DNA of 64,000 bases from Desulfuromonadales bacterium. Lineage in GTDB: Bacteria > Desulfobacterota > Desulfuromonadia > Desulfuromonadales > JAGXHI01. The DNA lies in NCBI GenBank assembly GCA_024636295.1, contig JAGXHI010000051.1:1-64000 (forward strand), read 5' to 3'. Under the pieces are notes generated by a model. It was not told the DNA's origin and searched no databases. It worked only from the letters and a program-made list of their open reading frames with translations. A program made the position numbers and the translations under genes. Shown here piece after piece: positions 20,859 to 29,317 of the stretch (its first letter is position 1; every line of letters begins with the position of its first letter).

Positions 20859-20968
20859 GAAAAACGTCCATCTGCGGCGTTGCCTTTATCCTTCGTCAAG
20901 GACGGACCTTCCAGGTACGCCTTATTCCGAAGGATTTCATGCGCCTTGCATCTGGACGCTTTTGGTCG
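20859..20968 (+). repeat. Large imperfect inverted repeat
   Basis: In the trpB-helicase gap, AAAAACGTCCATCTGC near 20860 and the reverse complement of GCATCTGGACGCTTTT near 20950 form the outer arms. A second matching block is ATCCTTCG (around 20888) against CGAAGGAT (around 20928). The arms are about 75% complementary over roughly 36 bases. This looks like a miniature interspersed repeat rather than a terminator, because no T-tract follows. Confidence 0.55.
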
Positions 20969-20990
20969 GCCTGGAAGCGAGAAGGAGTAG

Positions 20991-22262
20991 ATGAAATTTA
21001 CAGAGTTGGACCTCCCCGATGAAGTGATGAAGGGGATTGAAAAAGCCGGGTTCACTGATCTGACCCCCGTGCAGGAGGAGAGTATCCCTCTGGCGCTGAA
21101 GGGCAAGGATGTGGCGGCCCAGGCTCAGACCGGTACTGGGAAAACGGCCGCGTTTCTGATTTCGCTCTTCACCCGTTTTCTTGAAAAACCCAGGAAATCT
21201 CCGGATCAGCCTCGTGCGCTGATCATGGCGCCCACCAGGGAACTGGTGGTGCAGATCACGGATGATGCCGCCCTGTTGGGGGCGTTCTGCCCTTTCAAGG
21301 TCCAGCCGATTTTCGGCGGGGTCGATTACGAAAAACAACGCCAGGCGCTCAGGGAAGGGGTCGACATCATTGTCGCAACCCCTGGCCGTCTGATTGATTA
21401 CGCCAAACAGAGGGTTTTCTCGTTCCGCGACATCGAGGCGGTGGTCATCGACGAGGCGGATCGTATGTTCGACATGGGCTTCATCAAGGACCTGCGCTAC
21501 ATCCTGCGCAAGCTTCCGCCTTTTGACCAGCGCCAGACGATGCTTTTTTCCGCCACCCTCTCTCCCCGGGTGATGGAGTTGGCCTACGAGTTCATGGATC
21601 TGGCGGAAAAAGTCCGCATCGATCCAAAGCAGGTTACCGCCGAGAGGGTGGAGCAGGTTCTTTACCATGTCTCTCGAAGGGAAAAATTCGCCCTGCTGTT
21701 GGGGTTGCTGGAAAAGGAAGCCGACTCCGGCCGGGTTCTGATCTTCGTCAACACCAAGCGGGAGGCCGAGCATCTGACCGACCGCCTGAAAGCGAACGAT
21801 TTCAAATCCGCCGTTCTCTCCGGGGATATCCCGCAGAAAAAGCGGATGCGGATACTGGACGATTTCAAGGAAGGGAGACTGCGGTTTCTCGTGGCCACGG
21901 ATGTCGCATCCCGGGGTATTCATATCGAAGACGTCACACACGTGGTGAACTACGATCTGCCCCAGGATTCGGAAGATTATGTTCACCGCATCGGGCGTAC
22001 CGCCAGGGCCGGTGCGCTTGGCAAGGCGATTTCCTTTGCGGACGAGGATACGGTTTTTCATCTGCCGGAGATTGAGGAATATATCGGCCGCAAGGTTCCC
22101 AGTACCCTGCCCGTCGATGAAGATTTTCGCTGGGATTACAAGCGGCCTTCCAAGAAAAAGAAACCGCCTGTGCCCGAGAAAACCACATCCCCGGCTCTTA
22201 GACAGAACCGACGCAGACGCCCTCCGCGACGAAAGGGAGACGGCGAAAAAACAGGAAAATGA
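20991..22262 (+). CDS. DEAD-box RNA helicase, RhlE/RhlB type
   Basis: A 423-residue ATP-dependent RNA helicase. Motifs in order: Q motif DLTPVQEESIPLAL; Walker A AQTGTGKTAA near residue 46; PTRELV; ATPGRLIDY; DEAD near residue 155; SAT; and the second RecA domain with HRIGRTARAG near residue 340. A basic tail rich in Lys, Arg and Pro follows from about residue 385. It likely remodels RNA in ribosome assembly or mRNA decay. It is inserted in the trp cluster and its stop is 4 bases before the next gene. Confidence 0.92.
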   Translation: MKFTELDLPDEVMKGIEKAGFTDLTPVQEESIPLALKGKDVAAQAQTGTGKTAAFLISLFTRFLEKPRKSPDQPRALIMAPTRELVVQITDDAALLGAFCPFKVQPIFGGVDYEKQRQALREGVDIIVATPGRLIDYAKQRVFSFRDIEAVVIDEADRMFDMGFIKDLRYILRKLPPFDQRQTMLFSATLSPRVMELAYEFMDLAEKVRIDPKQVTAERVEQVLYHVSRREKFALLLGLLEKEADSGRVLIFVNTKREAEHLTDRLKANDFKSAVLSGDIPQKKRMRILDDFKEGRLRFLVATDVASRGIHIEDVTHVVNYDLPQDSEDYVHRIGRTARAGALGKAISFADEDTVFHLPEIEEYIGRKVPSTLPVDEDFRWDYKRPSKKKKPPVPEKTTSPALRQNRRRRPPRRKGDGEKTGK

Positions 22263-22266
22263 TCGC

Positions 22267-22989
22267 GTGATTTCCGAATCGCTACAGAAAAAAACGACCG
22301 CCTTCACGCTGGAGAACATTAATTCCAGATTGTCCGACTGCCGTAAATGTCCCCGACTCGTCGATTACATCGCCGGACTCGCGCCCCGAAATCCCATGTC
22401 CCGAACGGAGTACTGGAACGCGCCTGTGCCTGGTTTCGGAGATCCCGGGGCACGGGTCCTTCTCGTCGGACTGGCACCCGGGGCACATGGAGCCAACCGG
22501 ACCGGACGTCCCTTCACCGGAGACGGTGCGGGGGATTTCATGTACCCCCTTCTGCATGAGGCCGGATTTGCCGGCAGGGCGGAATCGCGGCATCGAGAAG
22601 ATGGTTTCCGGTTGAAGGACCTCTATATCAGCAATGCGGTAAAATGCGCGCCTCCCGGGAATCGACCGGAAAACGCCGAATTTACACAGTGTCGCCCCTT
22701 TCTGGAGGAGGAAATCGCGGCTCTTCCCGGGCTGCAGGTGATACTTCTTCTGGGGCAGGGGGCATTTTCGAGTTATCTGCGCCTGCTGAAGGACAAGGGA
22801 ATCATCGAAAAAATGACAGACTTCCCCTTTGTCCACGGCCGTGTGTATCAGCCATCGCAGGGGCCATGTCTGATAGCCAGCTATCACACGAGCCGCTACA
22901 ACATCCAGACGGGCCGGATGACCACTGAAATGTTCCTTTCGGTCCTGGAGAAAATCAGAGAGCTCCTGGTCAGCGGAGAAAACCGTTGA
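22267..22989 (+). CDS. Family 5 uracil-DNA glycosylase-like protein
   Basis: A 240-residue protein from GTG 22267 (AGGAAAA upstream). It has the GLAPGAHGANRTGRPFTGDG active-site segment typical of family 5 (UDGb) enzymes, which remove uracil and other deaminated bases. Cysteines in CRKCPRL and KCAPPGN are candidate Fe-S cluster ligands. It is co-transcribed with the helicase and inserted between trpB and trpA, an unusual place for a base-excision enzyme. Substrate range is not shown by the sequence. Confidence 0.82.
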   Translation: MISESLQKKTTAFTLENINSRLSDCRKCPRLVDYIAGLAPRNPMSRTEYWNAPVPGFGDPGARVLLVGLAPGAHGANRTGRPFTGDGAGDFMYPLLHEAGFAGRAESRHREDGFRLKDLYISNAVKCAPPGNRPENAEFTQCRPFLEEEIAALPGLQVILLLGQGAFSSYLRLLKDKGIIEKMTDFPFVHGRVYQPSQGPCLIASYHTSRYNIQTGRMTTEMFLSVLEKIRELLVSGENR

Positions 22990-23074
22990 TAAGGTCCTGT
23001 GGTTCTTCTAGACTGTTGCAATTTGGGAGACCGGTCTTCACTCAGGGTCGGTCCATTGGAGAGAGCTGAAGTAG

Positions 23075-23875
23075 ATGGGACGTATTGATTCGACATTTGA
23101 AAAACTGCGCCGACGTGGAGAAACCGGACTGATTCCTTTTCTGACGGCAGGAGATCCTGACCTGGAGACCACGGAGAGGCTCATCCACGTTTTGGTGGAG
23201 TCCGGGGCGGACCTTATAGAGCTCGGTTTTCCTTTTTCCGATCCGATGGCCGACGGCCCCACCATTCAGGCCGCCTCTGAGCGGGCTCTGGCGGCCGGAA
23301 CGACGCTTTCCGCTATTCTGGAGATGGTTCGCCGGGTCAGGAAGCATACCAACGTACCCATCGCTCTGATGGGCTATTATAATCCTGTATTTCATTACGG
23401 ACCGGCCAGGTTCGCCCGCGATGCGACTGAGGCGGGGGTGGACGGTCTGCTGCTGGTCGACTTGCCTCCGGAGGAAGTGGGGGAGATCCAGGACGACATG
23501 CATAGCGCCGGTCTTCAGATCATTATGCTGCTGTCTCCCACAACTCCTTCTGACCGTATGAAGAGAATTGCCGCCGAAGGTGAGGGTTTCCTCTATTATG
23601 TCTCCATGACCGGGGTCACTGGAGTGGGCCGGGTCGATGCCGACGCCATCGAGAAATCGGTTTCGGACCTGCGGACCCTCAGCCCCGTGCCGGTGGCCGT
23701 CGGTTTCGGCATTTCAACTCCGGAGGACGCCGGCGCCATCGCTCGTTTTTCCGATGCGGTGGTGGTGGGAAGCGCCCTGGTGAAAATCATTGAGACATAC
23801 GGCGGATCCCCGGAACTCTCCGCTCGAGTGAAGGAGTTTATCCAAGAGCTGAAGGCAGGCATGGGGAAAAAGTGA
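23075..23875 (+). CDS. trpA: Tryptophan synthase alpha chain
   Basis: A 266-residue TIM-barrel that releases indole from indole-3-glycerol phosphate for the beta subunit. [21 protein letters not shown] carries the catalytic Glu and Asp. [22 protein letters not shown] and [13 protein letters not shown] complete the barrel. It follows the glycosylase gene by 85 bases and leads into accD. Confidence 0.95.
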   Translation: MGRIDSTFEKLRRRGETGLIPFLTAGDPDLETTERLIHVLVESGADLIELGFPFSDPMADGPTIQAASERALAAGTTLSAILEMVRRVRKHTNVPIALMGYYNPVFHYGPARFARDATEAGVDGLLLVDLPPEEVGEIQDDMHSAGLQIIMLLSPTTPSDRMKRIAAEGEGFLYYVSMTGVTGVGRVDADAIEKSVSDLRTLSPVPVAVGFGISTPEDAGAIARFSDAVVVGSALVKIIETYGGSPELSARVKEFIQELKAGMGKK

Positions 23876-23924
23876 CCAAGGAGGTTGCCTTTTTTGCAAA
23901 TGGTTAATATATAAGGGATATTTT

Positions 23925-24776
23925 ATGGCCTGGTTTAAAAAATCCAAAGCGCCCATTTCCGCTGTTCAGACCAAAAAGGTGCAAATGCCCGAAGGGATCT
24001 GGACAAAATGCAAGCACTGCAACGAAATCATCTATACCAAGGAAATCGAGCGCAACTTCAAAGTCTGTCCCAAATGCGATTACCATTTTCGGATCAATGC
24101 CAGGGAGCGAATCGCCCTGGTTCTGGACGAAGGATCATTCACGGAGATGGATACCGAAGTCACTTCCGTGGACTTTCTTGAATTCAAGGATTCCAAGAAA
24201 TACAGGGACCGCATCAAGACGGCGATCAAAAAAGGTGGCAACAGCGATGCGGTCATCTGCGGCGAGGGATCCATAAACGGTCTGCAGATTTCCGTGGCGG
24301 TTTTCGAGTTTGACTTCATGGGGGGCAGCATGGGGTCCGCCGTGGGGGAGAAGGTGACCCGCGCCATTGAACGAGGGCTGGAGAAGCGGATGCCCGTTCT
24401 CGTCTTCTCCTCATCGGGGGGCGCCCGAATGCAGGAGAGCATCCTGTCACTGATGCAGATGGCCAAGACGAGCGCTGCGCTGGCAAAGCTCAAAAAAGCA
24501 GGCATTCCTTTTATTTCGATTCTCACCGATCCCACCACCGGTGGGGTCACGGCCAGCTTCGCCATGCTTGGCGACATCAACATGGCCGAACCTCGCGCAC
24601 TCATCGGATTCGCCGGTCCGAGGGTGATCGAACAGACCATCAGGCAGAAATTGCCGGAGGGATTTCAGCGCTCCGAATATCTTCTGGAGCATGGCATGGT
24701 GGACATGATTGTCAGTCGCCGGGACATGAAGGCGCGCCTGTTTCAGATTCTGAGCATTCTCACCAATCCAAAGTGA
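23925..24776 (+). CDS. accD: Acetyl-CoA carboxylase carboxyltransferase subunit beta
   Basis: The beta part of the carboxyltransferase that moves carboxyl from biotin to acetyl-CoA, the first step of fatty-acid synthesis. The 283-residue protein has the N-terminal zinc ribbon CKHC...CPKC (about residues 28-50), then a crotonase-like domain with [10 protein letters not shown] and [12 protein letters not shown]. accA is not in this window. It is 48 bases after trpA. Confidence 0.95.
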   Translation: MAWFKKSKAPISAVQTKKVQMPEGIWTKCKHCNEIIYTKEIERNFKVCPKCDYHFRINARERIALVLDEGSFTEMDTEVTSVDFLEFKDSKKYRDRIKTAIKKGGNSDAVICGEGSINGLQISVAVFEFDFMGGSMGSAVGEKVTRAIERGLEKRMPVLVFSSSGGARMQESILSLMQMAKTSAALAKLKKAGIPFISILTDPTTGGVTASFAMLGDINMAEPRALIGFAGPRVIEQTIRQKLPEGFQRSEYLLEHGMVDMIVSRRDMKARLFQILSILTNPK

Positions 24777-24785
24777 TTTCTGGCC

Positions 24786-26048
24786 GTGAACTACTGGGAA
24801 ACTCTGGACTACCTTTACGGATTGCAGAAATTCGGCATTAAGCTCGGGCTGGAAAATGTACGGACAATCTTGGATCGGCTCGATCGTCCCGAGGAAAAAT
24901 TCCCGATTCTTCACGTCGGTGGAAGCAACGGCAAGGGTTCGGTGTCCGCCGCTCTTGCCGAAATACTCAAACAAGCCGGATTCCGCACCGGCCTTTACAC
25001 ATCGCCCCACCTGCATTCCTTCACCGAACGGATCCGGATCGACGGAAATCCCCTCTCCGAGGCGGAAGTCGTACATCTGACACGGGAGATTCGCGCCAGG
25101 TCTGCCGGAATTTCCTCTACATTTTTTGAATTCACTACCGCCATGGCCCTGCATTATTTTGCAAGGCAGAGGGTGGATTTCGCAGTTCTTGAAGTGGGCA
25201 TGGGCGGGCGGTTGGACGCCACCAACATTGTTACACCGCAAGTTTCTGTGATCACTCCGGTCTGCCTGGACCATACAGAGCACCTGGGAAAGAGCGTGGC
25301 CGCCATTGCGGAGGAGAAAGCGGGGATTATAAAATCCGGAGTGCCTGTTGTAATCGGATCACAACCCTCCGAGGCGCTGGAGGTGATGATCCGAAAGGCG
25401 GAATCCCTCGATTCTCCGACCTGGCTCTTCGGCCGGGATTTTTCAATACGACCCGCCTCCTGCGGCTTCTCTTTTCAGGGGCCGGGACTGACCCTGGAGA
25501 ACCTCCATCCCTCATTGGATGGAGCGCATCAGCAGGAGAACCTGGCAATCGCCCTTTGCGCAGCATCCCTTCTGCGCAGCCAGGGCGCGAATCTGCCCGA
25601 CGCATCCCTGCGATCTGGCGTGGAGCAGGTCTCCTGGCCGGGTCGTCTCGAATGGTGGAATGGCCGCAGGGAGATCCTTCTGGACGGCGCTCACAATGAA
25701 GGAGGCGCACGGGTCCTGGCGGAGTATCTGTCCGCGAACAGCCTCCGCTGTCGATGGGTGGTTGGCCTGAAGGGAAACAAACGCGCGGAGGAGGTTCTCC
25801 GACCCGTCCTTCCCTTTGCCTCGGCTCTGTACGGCGCACCGCCTCCGGTAGAGGAGCCTTTCGCTCCCGATGAACTTGTACGAATGGCCCTGGAGTCGGG
25901 AGTGCCGGCCGCCGGGTTCCCATCCCCTGCCGCAGCCCTTGAGGCTGCGATACGGGAGCGCAGAAAAGGGGAAATCGTCCTGGTGGCCGGTTCCCTGTTC
26001 CTTGTGGCCTCGGTCAGGGAAATTCTTCTCAAAGCCGCCGCAGCCTGA
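24786..26048 (+). CDS. folC: Bifunctional folylpolyglutamate/dihydrofolate synthase
   Basis: A 420-residue Mur ligase-like ATPase that adds glutamate to dihydropteroate and folates. The P-loop is HVGGSNGKGSVSAAL near residue 41; GMGGRLDATN and CLDHTEHLGKSVAAIAEEKAGIIK follow; the C-terminal domain has LLDGAHNEGGAR. GTG start at 24786, 9 bases after accD. It supports the folate pathway together with folP at 50.8 kb. Confidence 0.94.
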   Translation: MNYWETLDYLYGLQKFGIKLGLENVRTILDRLDRPEEKFPILHVGGSNGKGSVSAALAEILKQAGFRTGLYTSPHLHSFTERIRIDGNPLSEAEVVHLTREIRARSAGISSTFFEFTTAMALHYFARQRVDFAVLEVGMGGRLDATNIVTPQVSVITPVCLDHTEHLGKSVAAIAEEKAGIIKSGVPVVIGSQPSEALEVMIRKAESLDSPTWLFGRDFSIRPASCGFSFQGPGLTLENLHPSLDGAHQQENLAIALCAASLLRSQGANLPDASLRSGVEQVSWPGRLEWWNGRREILLDGAHNEGGARVLAEYLSANSLRCRWVVGLKGNKRAEEVLRPVLPFASALYGAPPPVEEPFAPDELVRMALESGVPAAGFPSPAAALEAAIRERRKGEIVLVAGSLFLVASVREILLKAAAA

Positions 26049-26059
26049 AATGCTTTGCT

Positions 26060-28120
26060 ATGCGTTTAATATTTATTTTTCTGCTGCCGTTTTTCCTCCT
26101 TCAGGGAGGATATGCTCTGTGTCAGGAGGTATCCGCAGGGAAGGACGATCCTGTTTTCCTGGAGGCTGACCGTCTCGAGTACGACCGGCCGGACCAGGCT
26201 CTTCAAGCATTTGGCAACGTTCGTTTGATAAAAGGTCCGTGGACTCTTCTTTCCGATCGAATTGTCTGGGACGATGAAAACCAGATCGCCTCCGCCTTCG
26301 AGGGCTTCCGCCTGATTCATCCCCAGGTGCGGGTGGAAGGGGAGGATCTCCAGCTCAATATGAAGACGGGGAGCGGGCGGATTTCCCACGGACGGCTTCT
26401 GACCGAAGGGCGGGGCTTCCGTGTCTCGGGGGACCTGATCGAGAAATTCGGAGATCAGGGCTACCTCATCGAAGATGGAACCTTTACAACCTGCCCAGGG
26501 GAAGTTCCCTCCTGGAAGTTCACAGCGCGCAAAGTCGAGGTTCGTCTGGGAAAGGGCGCCAGCGCTCGCCACGTACTCTTCCATATTCTCGATGTTCCCG
26601 TTCTTTACACGCCTTATCTGATTTTTCCCGTCCAGACCGAACGCGCATCGGGCTTTCTCCTACCCAGGTTCGGGTCCTCCGACCGGCGCGGTTTTCAGTT
26701 TTCACAGGCTTATTACTGGGCAATCGCCCGCAACAGGGATGCAACCTTTTATCTCGATTATTTTTCCAGGCTTGGTGTGGGAACGGGAGCGGAGTACCGA
26801 TATATCCATCAGAACAGGGGTGAGGGGGCTTTCAAAGGCTACTACATCAGCGGTTTGAACGAGGCGGAGGATCGCTACGCCTTTGACTGGACGCACCGAG
26901 GTGGCCTGCCGGCGGGATTTTTTCTTGCGGCCGATGTGGAATACGTGAACAGTCGGGATTACCTTGAGGATTTCGGTGAAGTGACCGAGGAGTTCAATCG
27001 GGAAAAAATCGAATCGAAAATTTTCGCCGGCCGTCAGTGGCAGGGGATGAATCTCACAGGTCAGCTGAAGATGACCCAGGAACTGGAGCAGAGTTCCGAC
27101 TCGACCCTGCAGCTGCTTCCGGATGTCAGGTTCGCCCTGCTGGAGCGGCCACTGGGGACCACCCCCTTTTTCCTGCGTCTCGACGCCTCTTCCATTCATT
27201 TCTGGCGGGAGAAAGGATCGACGGGTGAACGAGTGTCTCTGCGACCGGCTGTTTCCGCTGTTTTCCATCCGGGCAGGTATCTTGAATTCACTCCGGAGTT
27301 GGCTTATCGGGAGCGGCTTTACTGGACCACTGAAGGAGAAGAGAGACAGGGGAATCTCGAATTTGCCGCGCGCTTTTCCACCTTTCTCCATCGAATTTAT
27401 AATTTTCCAGGAGAGACTTCCATAGAAAAAATCCGGCACACCATTGAGCCTGAGATCGGCTATCAGTACATCACCCCGGGAGATCCCTCCTTCCGGGCGC
27501 ATTTTCTCGATGCGGATGAAATTGGAAATCGCCACCAGACACGCTGGGGAATAGTCAATCGTTTCACCGCTCGACGGAACATGGACTCCGGCGAGGTTCT
27601 CTATCATGAATTTCTTTATCTGCGTCTTTCCCAGACATATGATATCCGCGACTCACGATCCGAAGTCACCGATCCTCTGGATCGAGGCCGCCCCTTCTCC
27701 GATCTGCGCATGGAGTTGATCGCACGTCCCACCCCCTGGAGTTTTCTTGATTTCGATCTGCGGATCGATCCGGAATCGGGGGAGGGGCTTCGTGCCTTCA
27801 ACGTCAGAGCCGGAGCAGAGGACGAGATGGGTAATTCCCTGGCTCTCGACTTGCGATACCAGGAGGATCTGGCCAAATACCTCGACGGACAGATCGCCAT
27901 TTCCGCCCTGCGTCCGGTTTACGTCAGGTATCGGCATCGTCATGATCTCGAGGACGAACGCTCCCTGGAGAAGGAACTTCGCCTCGAATACCGGGCCGCG
28001 TGCTGGAGCATCTTTCTCATCCTGAGAGACCGTCTCGAAGACCGGGAATTTCTGATTTCCTTCTCCCTGAGTGGAATGGGGCGGATCGCCGATTTCGGGG
28101 GAGGTCTCGGGAGGGATTGA
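26060..28120 (+). CDS. lptD: LPS-assembly protein LptD
   Basis: The outer-membrane beta-barrel that inserts lipopolysaccharide. After a signal peptide (MRLIFIFLLPFFLLQGGYA...), residues 30-180 are an OstA-like beta-jellyroll (EADRLEYDRPDQALQAFGNVRL). The C-terminal ~450 residues are a barrel with many amphipathic strands. The terminal segment is FSLSGMGRIADFGGGL. At 686 residues it is shorter than E. coli LptD. Cysteines are few. It is 11 bases after folC. Confidence 0.9.
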   Translation: MRLIFIFLLPFFLLQGGYALCQEVSAGKDDPVFLEADRLEYDRPDQALQAFGNVRLIKGPWTLLSDRIVWDDENQIASAFEGFRLIHPQVRVEGEDLQLNMKTGSGRISHGRLLTEGRGFRVSGDLIEKFGDQGYLIEDGTFTTCPGEVPSWKFTARKVEVRLGKGASARHVLFHILDVPVLYTPYLIFPVQTERASGFLLPRFGSSDRRGFQFSQAYYWAIARNRDATFYLDYFSRLGVGTGAEYRYIHQNRGEGAFKGYYISGLNEAEDRYAFDWTHRGGLPAGFFLAADVEYVNSRDYLEDFGEVTEEFNREKIESKIFAGRQWQGMNLTGQLKMTQELEQSSDSTLQLLPDVRFALLERPLGTTPFFLRLDASSIHFWREKGSTGERVSLRPAVSAVFHPGRYLEFTPELAYRERLYWTTEGEERQGNLEFAARFSTFLHRIYNFPGETSIEKIRHTIEPEIGYQYITPGDPSFRAHFLDADEIGNRHQTRWGIVNRFTARRNMDSGEVLYHEFLYLRLSQTYDIRDSRSEVTDPLDRGRPFSDLRMELIARPTPWSFLDFDLRIDPESGEGLRAFNVRAGAEDEMGNSLALDLRYQEDLAKYLDGQIAISALRPVYVRYRHRHDLEDERSLEKELRLEYRAACWSIFLILRDRLEDREFLISFSLSGMGRIADFGGGLGRD

Positions 28121-28301
28121 TCGGCCCCAAAAAGAGATTGATCTTCGAAGCGGGGTATGATATGGAAGAGTCATGTTTTTAATGAGCAGGTGATGCATAT
28201 CCGGATCTTCGGTCCCAAATCATTCGGGAAAGGAGGGGAAAAACAGGAGGAGGGGGGCCGGACGATGTAACCCTTATTTCAAACATTTGGAGGGGATTAA
28301 A

Positions 28302-28607
28302 ATGGTTAAACTCGCAACCGTTCTATCAGCTGTTCTTCTGGCGGTTTCCTTGCTGCTGACACCGGCGTGTTTATTTGCTGCCGAGTCCGCTCACGCCTCG
28401 CAGGGGGCTGTCGCCACAATCAACATCAACACTGCTTCAGAAAAAGAGCTTCAGAATCTCCCCGGAATCGGCAAGGTCACGGCCGGTCGCATCGTCGAGT
28501 ACCGGGAAAAGAATGGAACTTTTCAATCGCCCGACCAGCTTTCCAAGGTCAAGGGCGTCGGAAAGAAAACCCTGGAAAAAATAGTGGGGATGATTTCCGT
28601 CGAATAA
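28302..28607 (+). CDS. ComEA-like helix-hairpin-helix protein, secreted
   Basis: A 101-residue protein from ATG 28302 (GGAGG upstream). It has an N-terminal signal sequence or membrane anchor (VKLATVLSAVLLAVSLLLTPA) and a C-terminal HhH domain (INTASEKELQNLPGIGKVTAGRIVEYRE and KVKGVGKKTLEKIVGM). This is the ComEA/HhH pattern, which binds double-stranded DNA in competence systems. No comEC or pilus genes are adjacent, so its role remains inferred. Confidence 0.88.
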   Translation: MVKLATVLSAVLLAVSLLLTPACLFAAESAHASQGAVATININTASEKELQNLPGIGKVTAGRIVEYREKNGTFQSPDQLSKVKGVGKKTLEKIVGMISVE

Positions 28608-28618
28608 CAACCCGAAAT

Positions 28619-28652
28619 GGAAGGCCCGTTGGCGCAATGCCTCGGGCCTTCC
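28619..28652 (+). terminator. Stem-loop after the ComEA-like gene
   Basis: GGAAGGCCCG pairs with CGGGCCTTCC across a 14-base loop, 12 bases after the stop. No T-tract follows, so termination may be partial or Rho-assisted, and ftsB starts 27 bases later. Confidence 0.55.
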
Positions 28653-28679
28653 ACCAACCATACCCGAATTTAGATCCCG

Positions 28680-29000
28680 ATGACTTCAAATTCTTCTCCC
28701 CCATCCGCGCCGCGGAAAGTTCCGCTCTGGGCCTTCCTGATTGTTCTGGCCCTGCTTTCGCTTGCACTTTTCGGCGAGAGGGGCATTCTGCGCGCTCTGC
28801 AGTATCAGCGTCAGATGGATGCGCTGACCCAGAAACTGGAAGAGCTTCAGAAGACGAACGAGAGCTTGAGAAAGGAAATCGACGCCCTGAATTCAAACCG
28901 CAAATATATTGAAGGGATTGCCAGAAAGGAACTCGGGATGGTCAAGGAGGGAGAAGTTGTCTATCGCTTCTCCCCCAAAAAGGAGAATTCGCAAAAGTAA
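28680..29000 (+). CDS. ftsB: Cell division protein FtsB/DivIC family
   Basis: A 106-residue bitopic membrane protein: a Pro/Ser N-terminal stretch, a hydrophobic helix at about residues 15-35 (VPLWAFLIVLALLSLALFG), then a coiled coil (LTQKLEELQKTNESLRKEIDAL), and the ending IARKELGMVKEGEVVYRF. That last motif is typical of FtsB/DivIC, which with FtsL and FtsQ links the septum to peptidoglycan synthesis. Confidence 0.88.
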   Translation: MTSNSSPPSAPRKVPLWAFLIVLALLSLALFGERGILRALQYQRQMDALTQKLEELQKTNESLRKEIDALNSNRKYIEGIARKELGMVKEGEVVYRFSPKKENSQK

Positions 29001-29027
29001 GTTGTCCAACTCTTCTGGGAGAACAGG

Positions 29028-29057
29028 AAGCCCCGGCCGCCGCCGGGGCTTTTTTTC
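29028..29057 (+). terminator. Intrinsic terminator after ftsB
   Basis: AAGCCCCGGC and GCCGGGGCTT form a 10-bp stem with a 4-base loop, followed by TTTTTT. It starts 28 bases after the ftsB stop. Confidence 0.92.
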
Positions 29058-29068
29058 GACGACCTTTC

Positions 29069-29098
29069 TTGACAGTTGAGAGAGAGTGGGGCTACCAT
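29069..29098 (+). promoter_or_regulatory. Putative promoter of the argS cluster
   Basis: TTGACA (29069-29074), an 18-base spacer, then TACCAT (29093-29098), just after the ftsB terminator. It would drive the Cys-rich miniprotein gene and argS. Confidence 0.5.
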
Positions 29099-29134
29099 AC
29101 ATTCCTTCTTATTTCCATTTCCGGAGGCTTTTTC

Positions 29135-29317
29135 ATGTCCCGCGATGTTTGCCAGATATGCCCTCTCTGCGCCTGGCGTGCCGGTTGCACCAAGCGCTTT
29201 TCCGTGGGGAAGGATTCTTCTTTGCATTGTCCCGATTTCACAGAGGATTTACTTCTGCGCAAGAAATCCCAGTCTTCGGAAACCGAAAAAAATGATGAAA
29301 GGGTAAAAGAGGCGTGA
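29135..29317 (+). CDS. Cysteine-rich 60-residue protein, unknown
   Basis: From ATG 29135 the product is MSRDVCQICPLCAWRAGCTK and then 40 residues ending in a charged, Lys/Glu-rich tail. Cysteines at positions 6, 9, 12, 18 and 33 could bind a metal or Fe-S cluster, but I recognise no family. It overlaps the argS start by 4 bases (GTGA), so it is probably cotranscribed and translationally coupled with argS. Confidence 0.6.
   Translation: MSRDVCQICPLCAWRAGCTKRFSVGKDSSLHCPDFTEDLLLRKKSQSSETEKNDERVKEA

Noticed and set aside
20937..22319. 460-codon open frame on the minus strand opposite the helicase
   Set aside because: It is a shadow of the DEAD-box gene, whose motifs are intact, and has no recognisable product.
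23885..23913. Promoter TTGCCT-17-TATATA before accD
   Set aside because: It would place the transcription start within a few bases of the accD start and cut off its ribosome-binding site; trpA-accD read-through is likelier.
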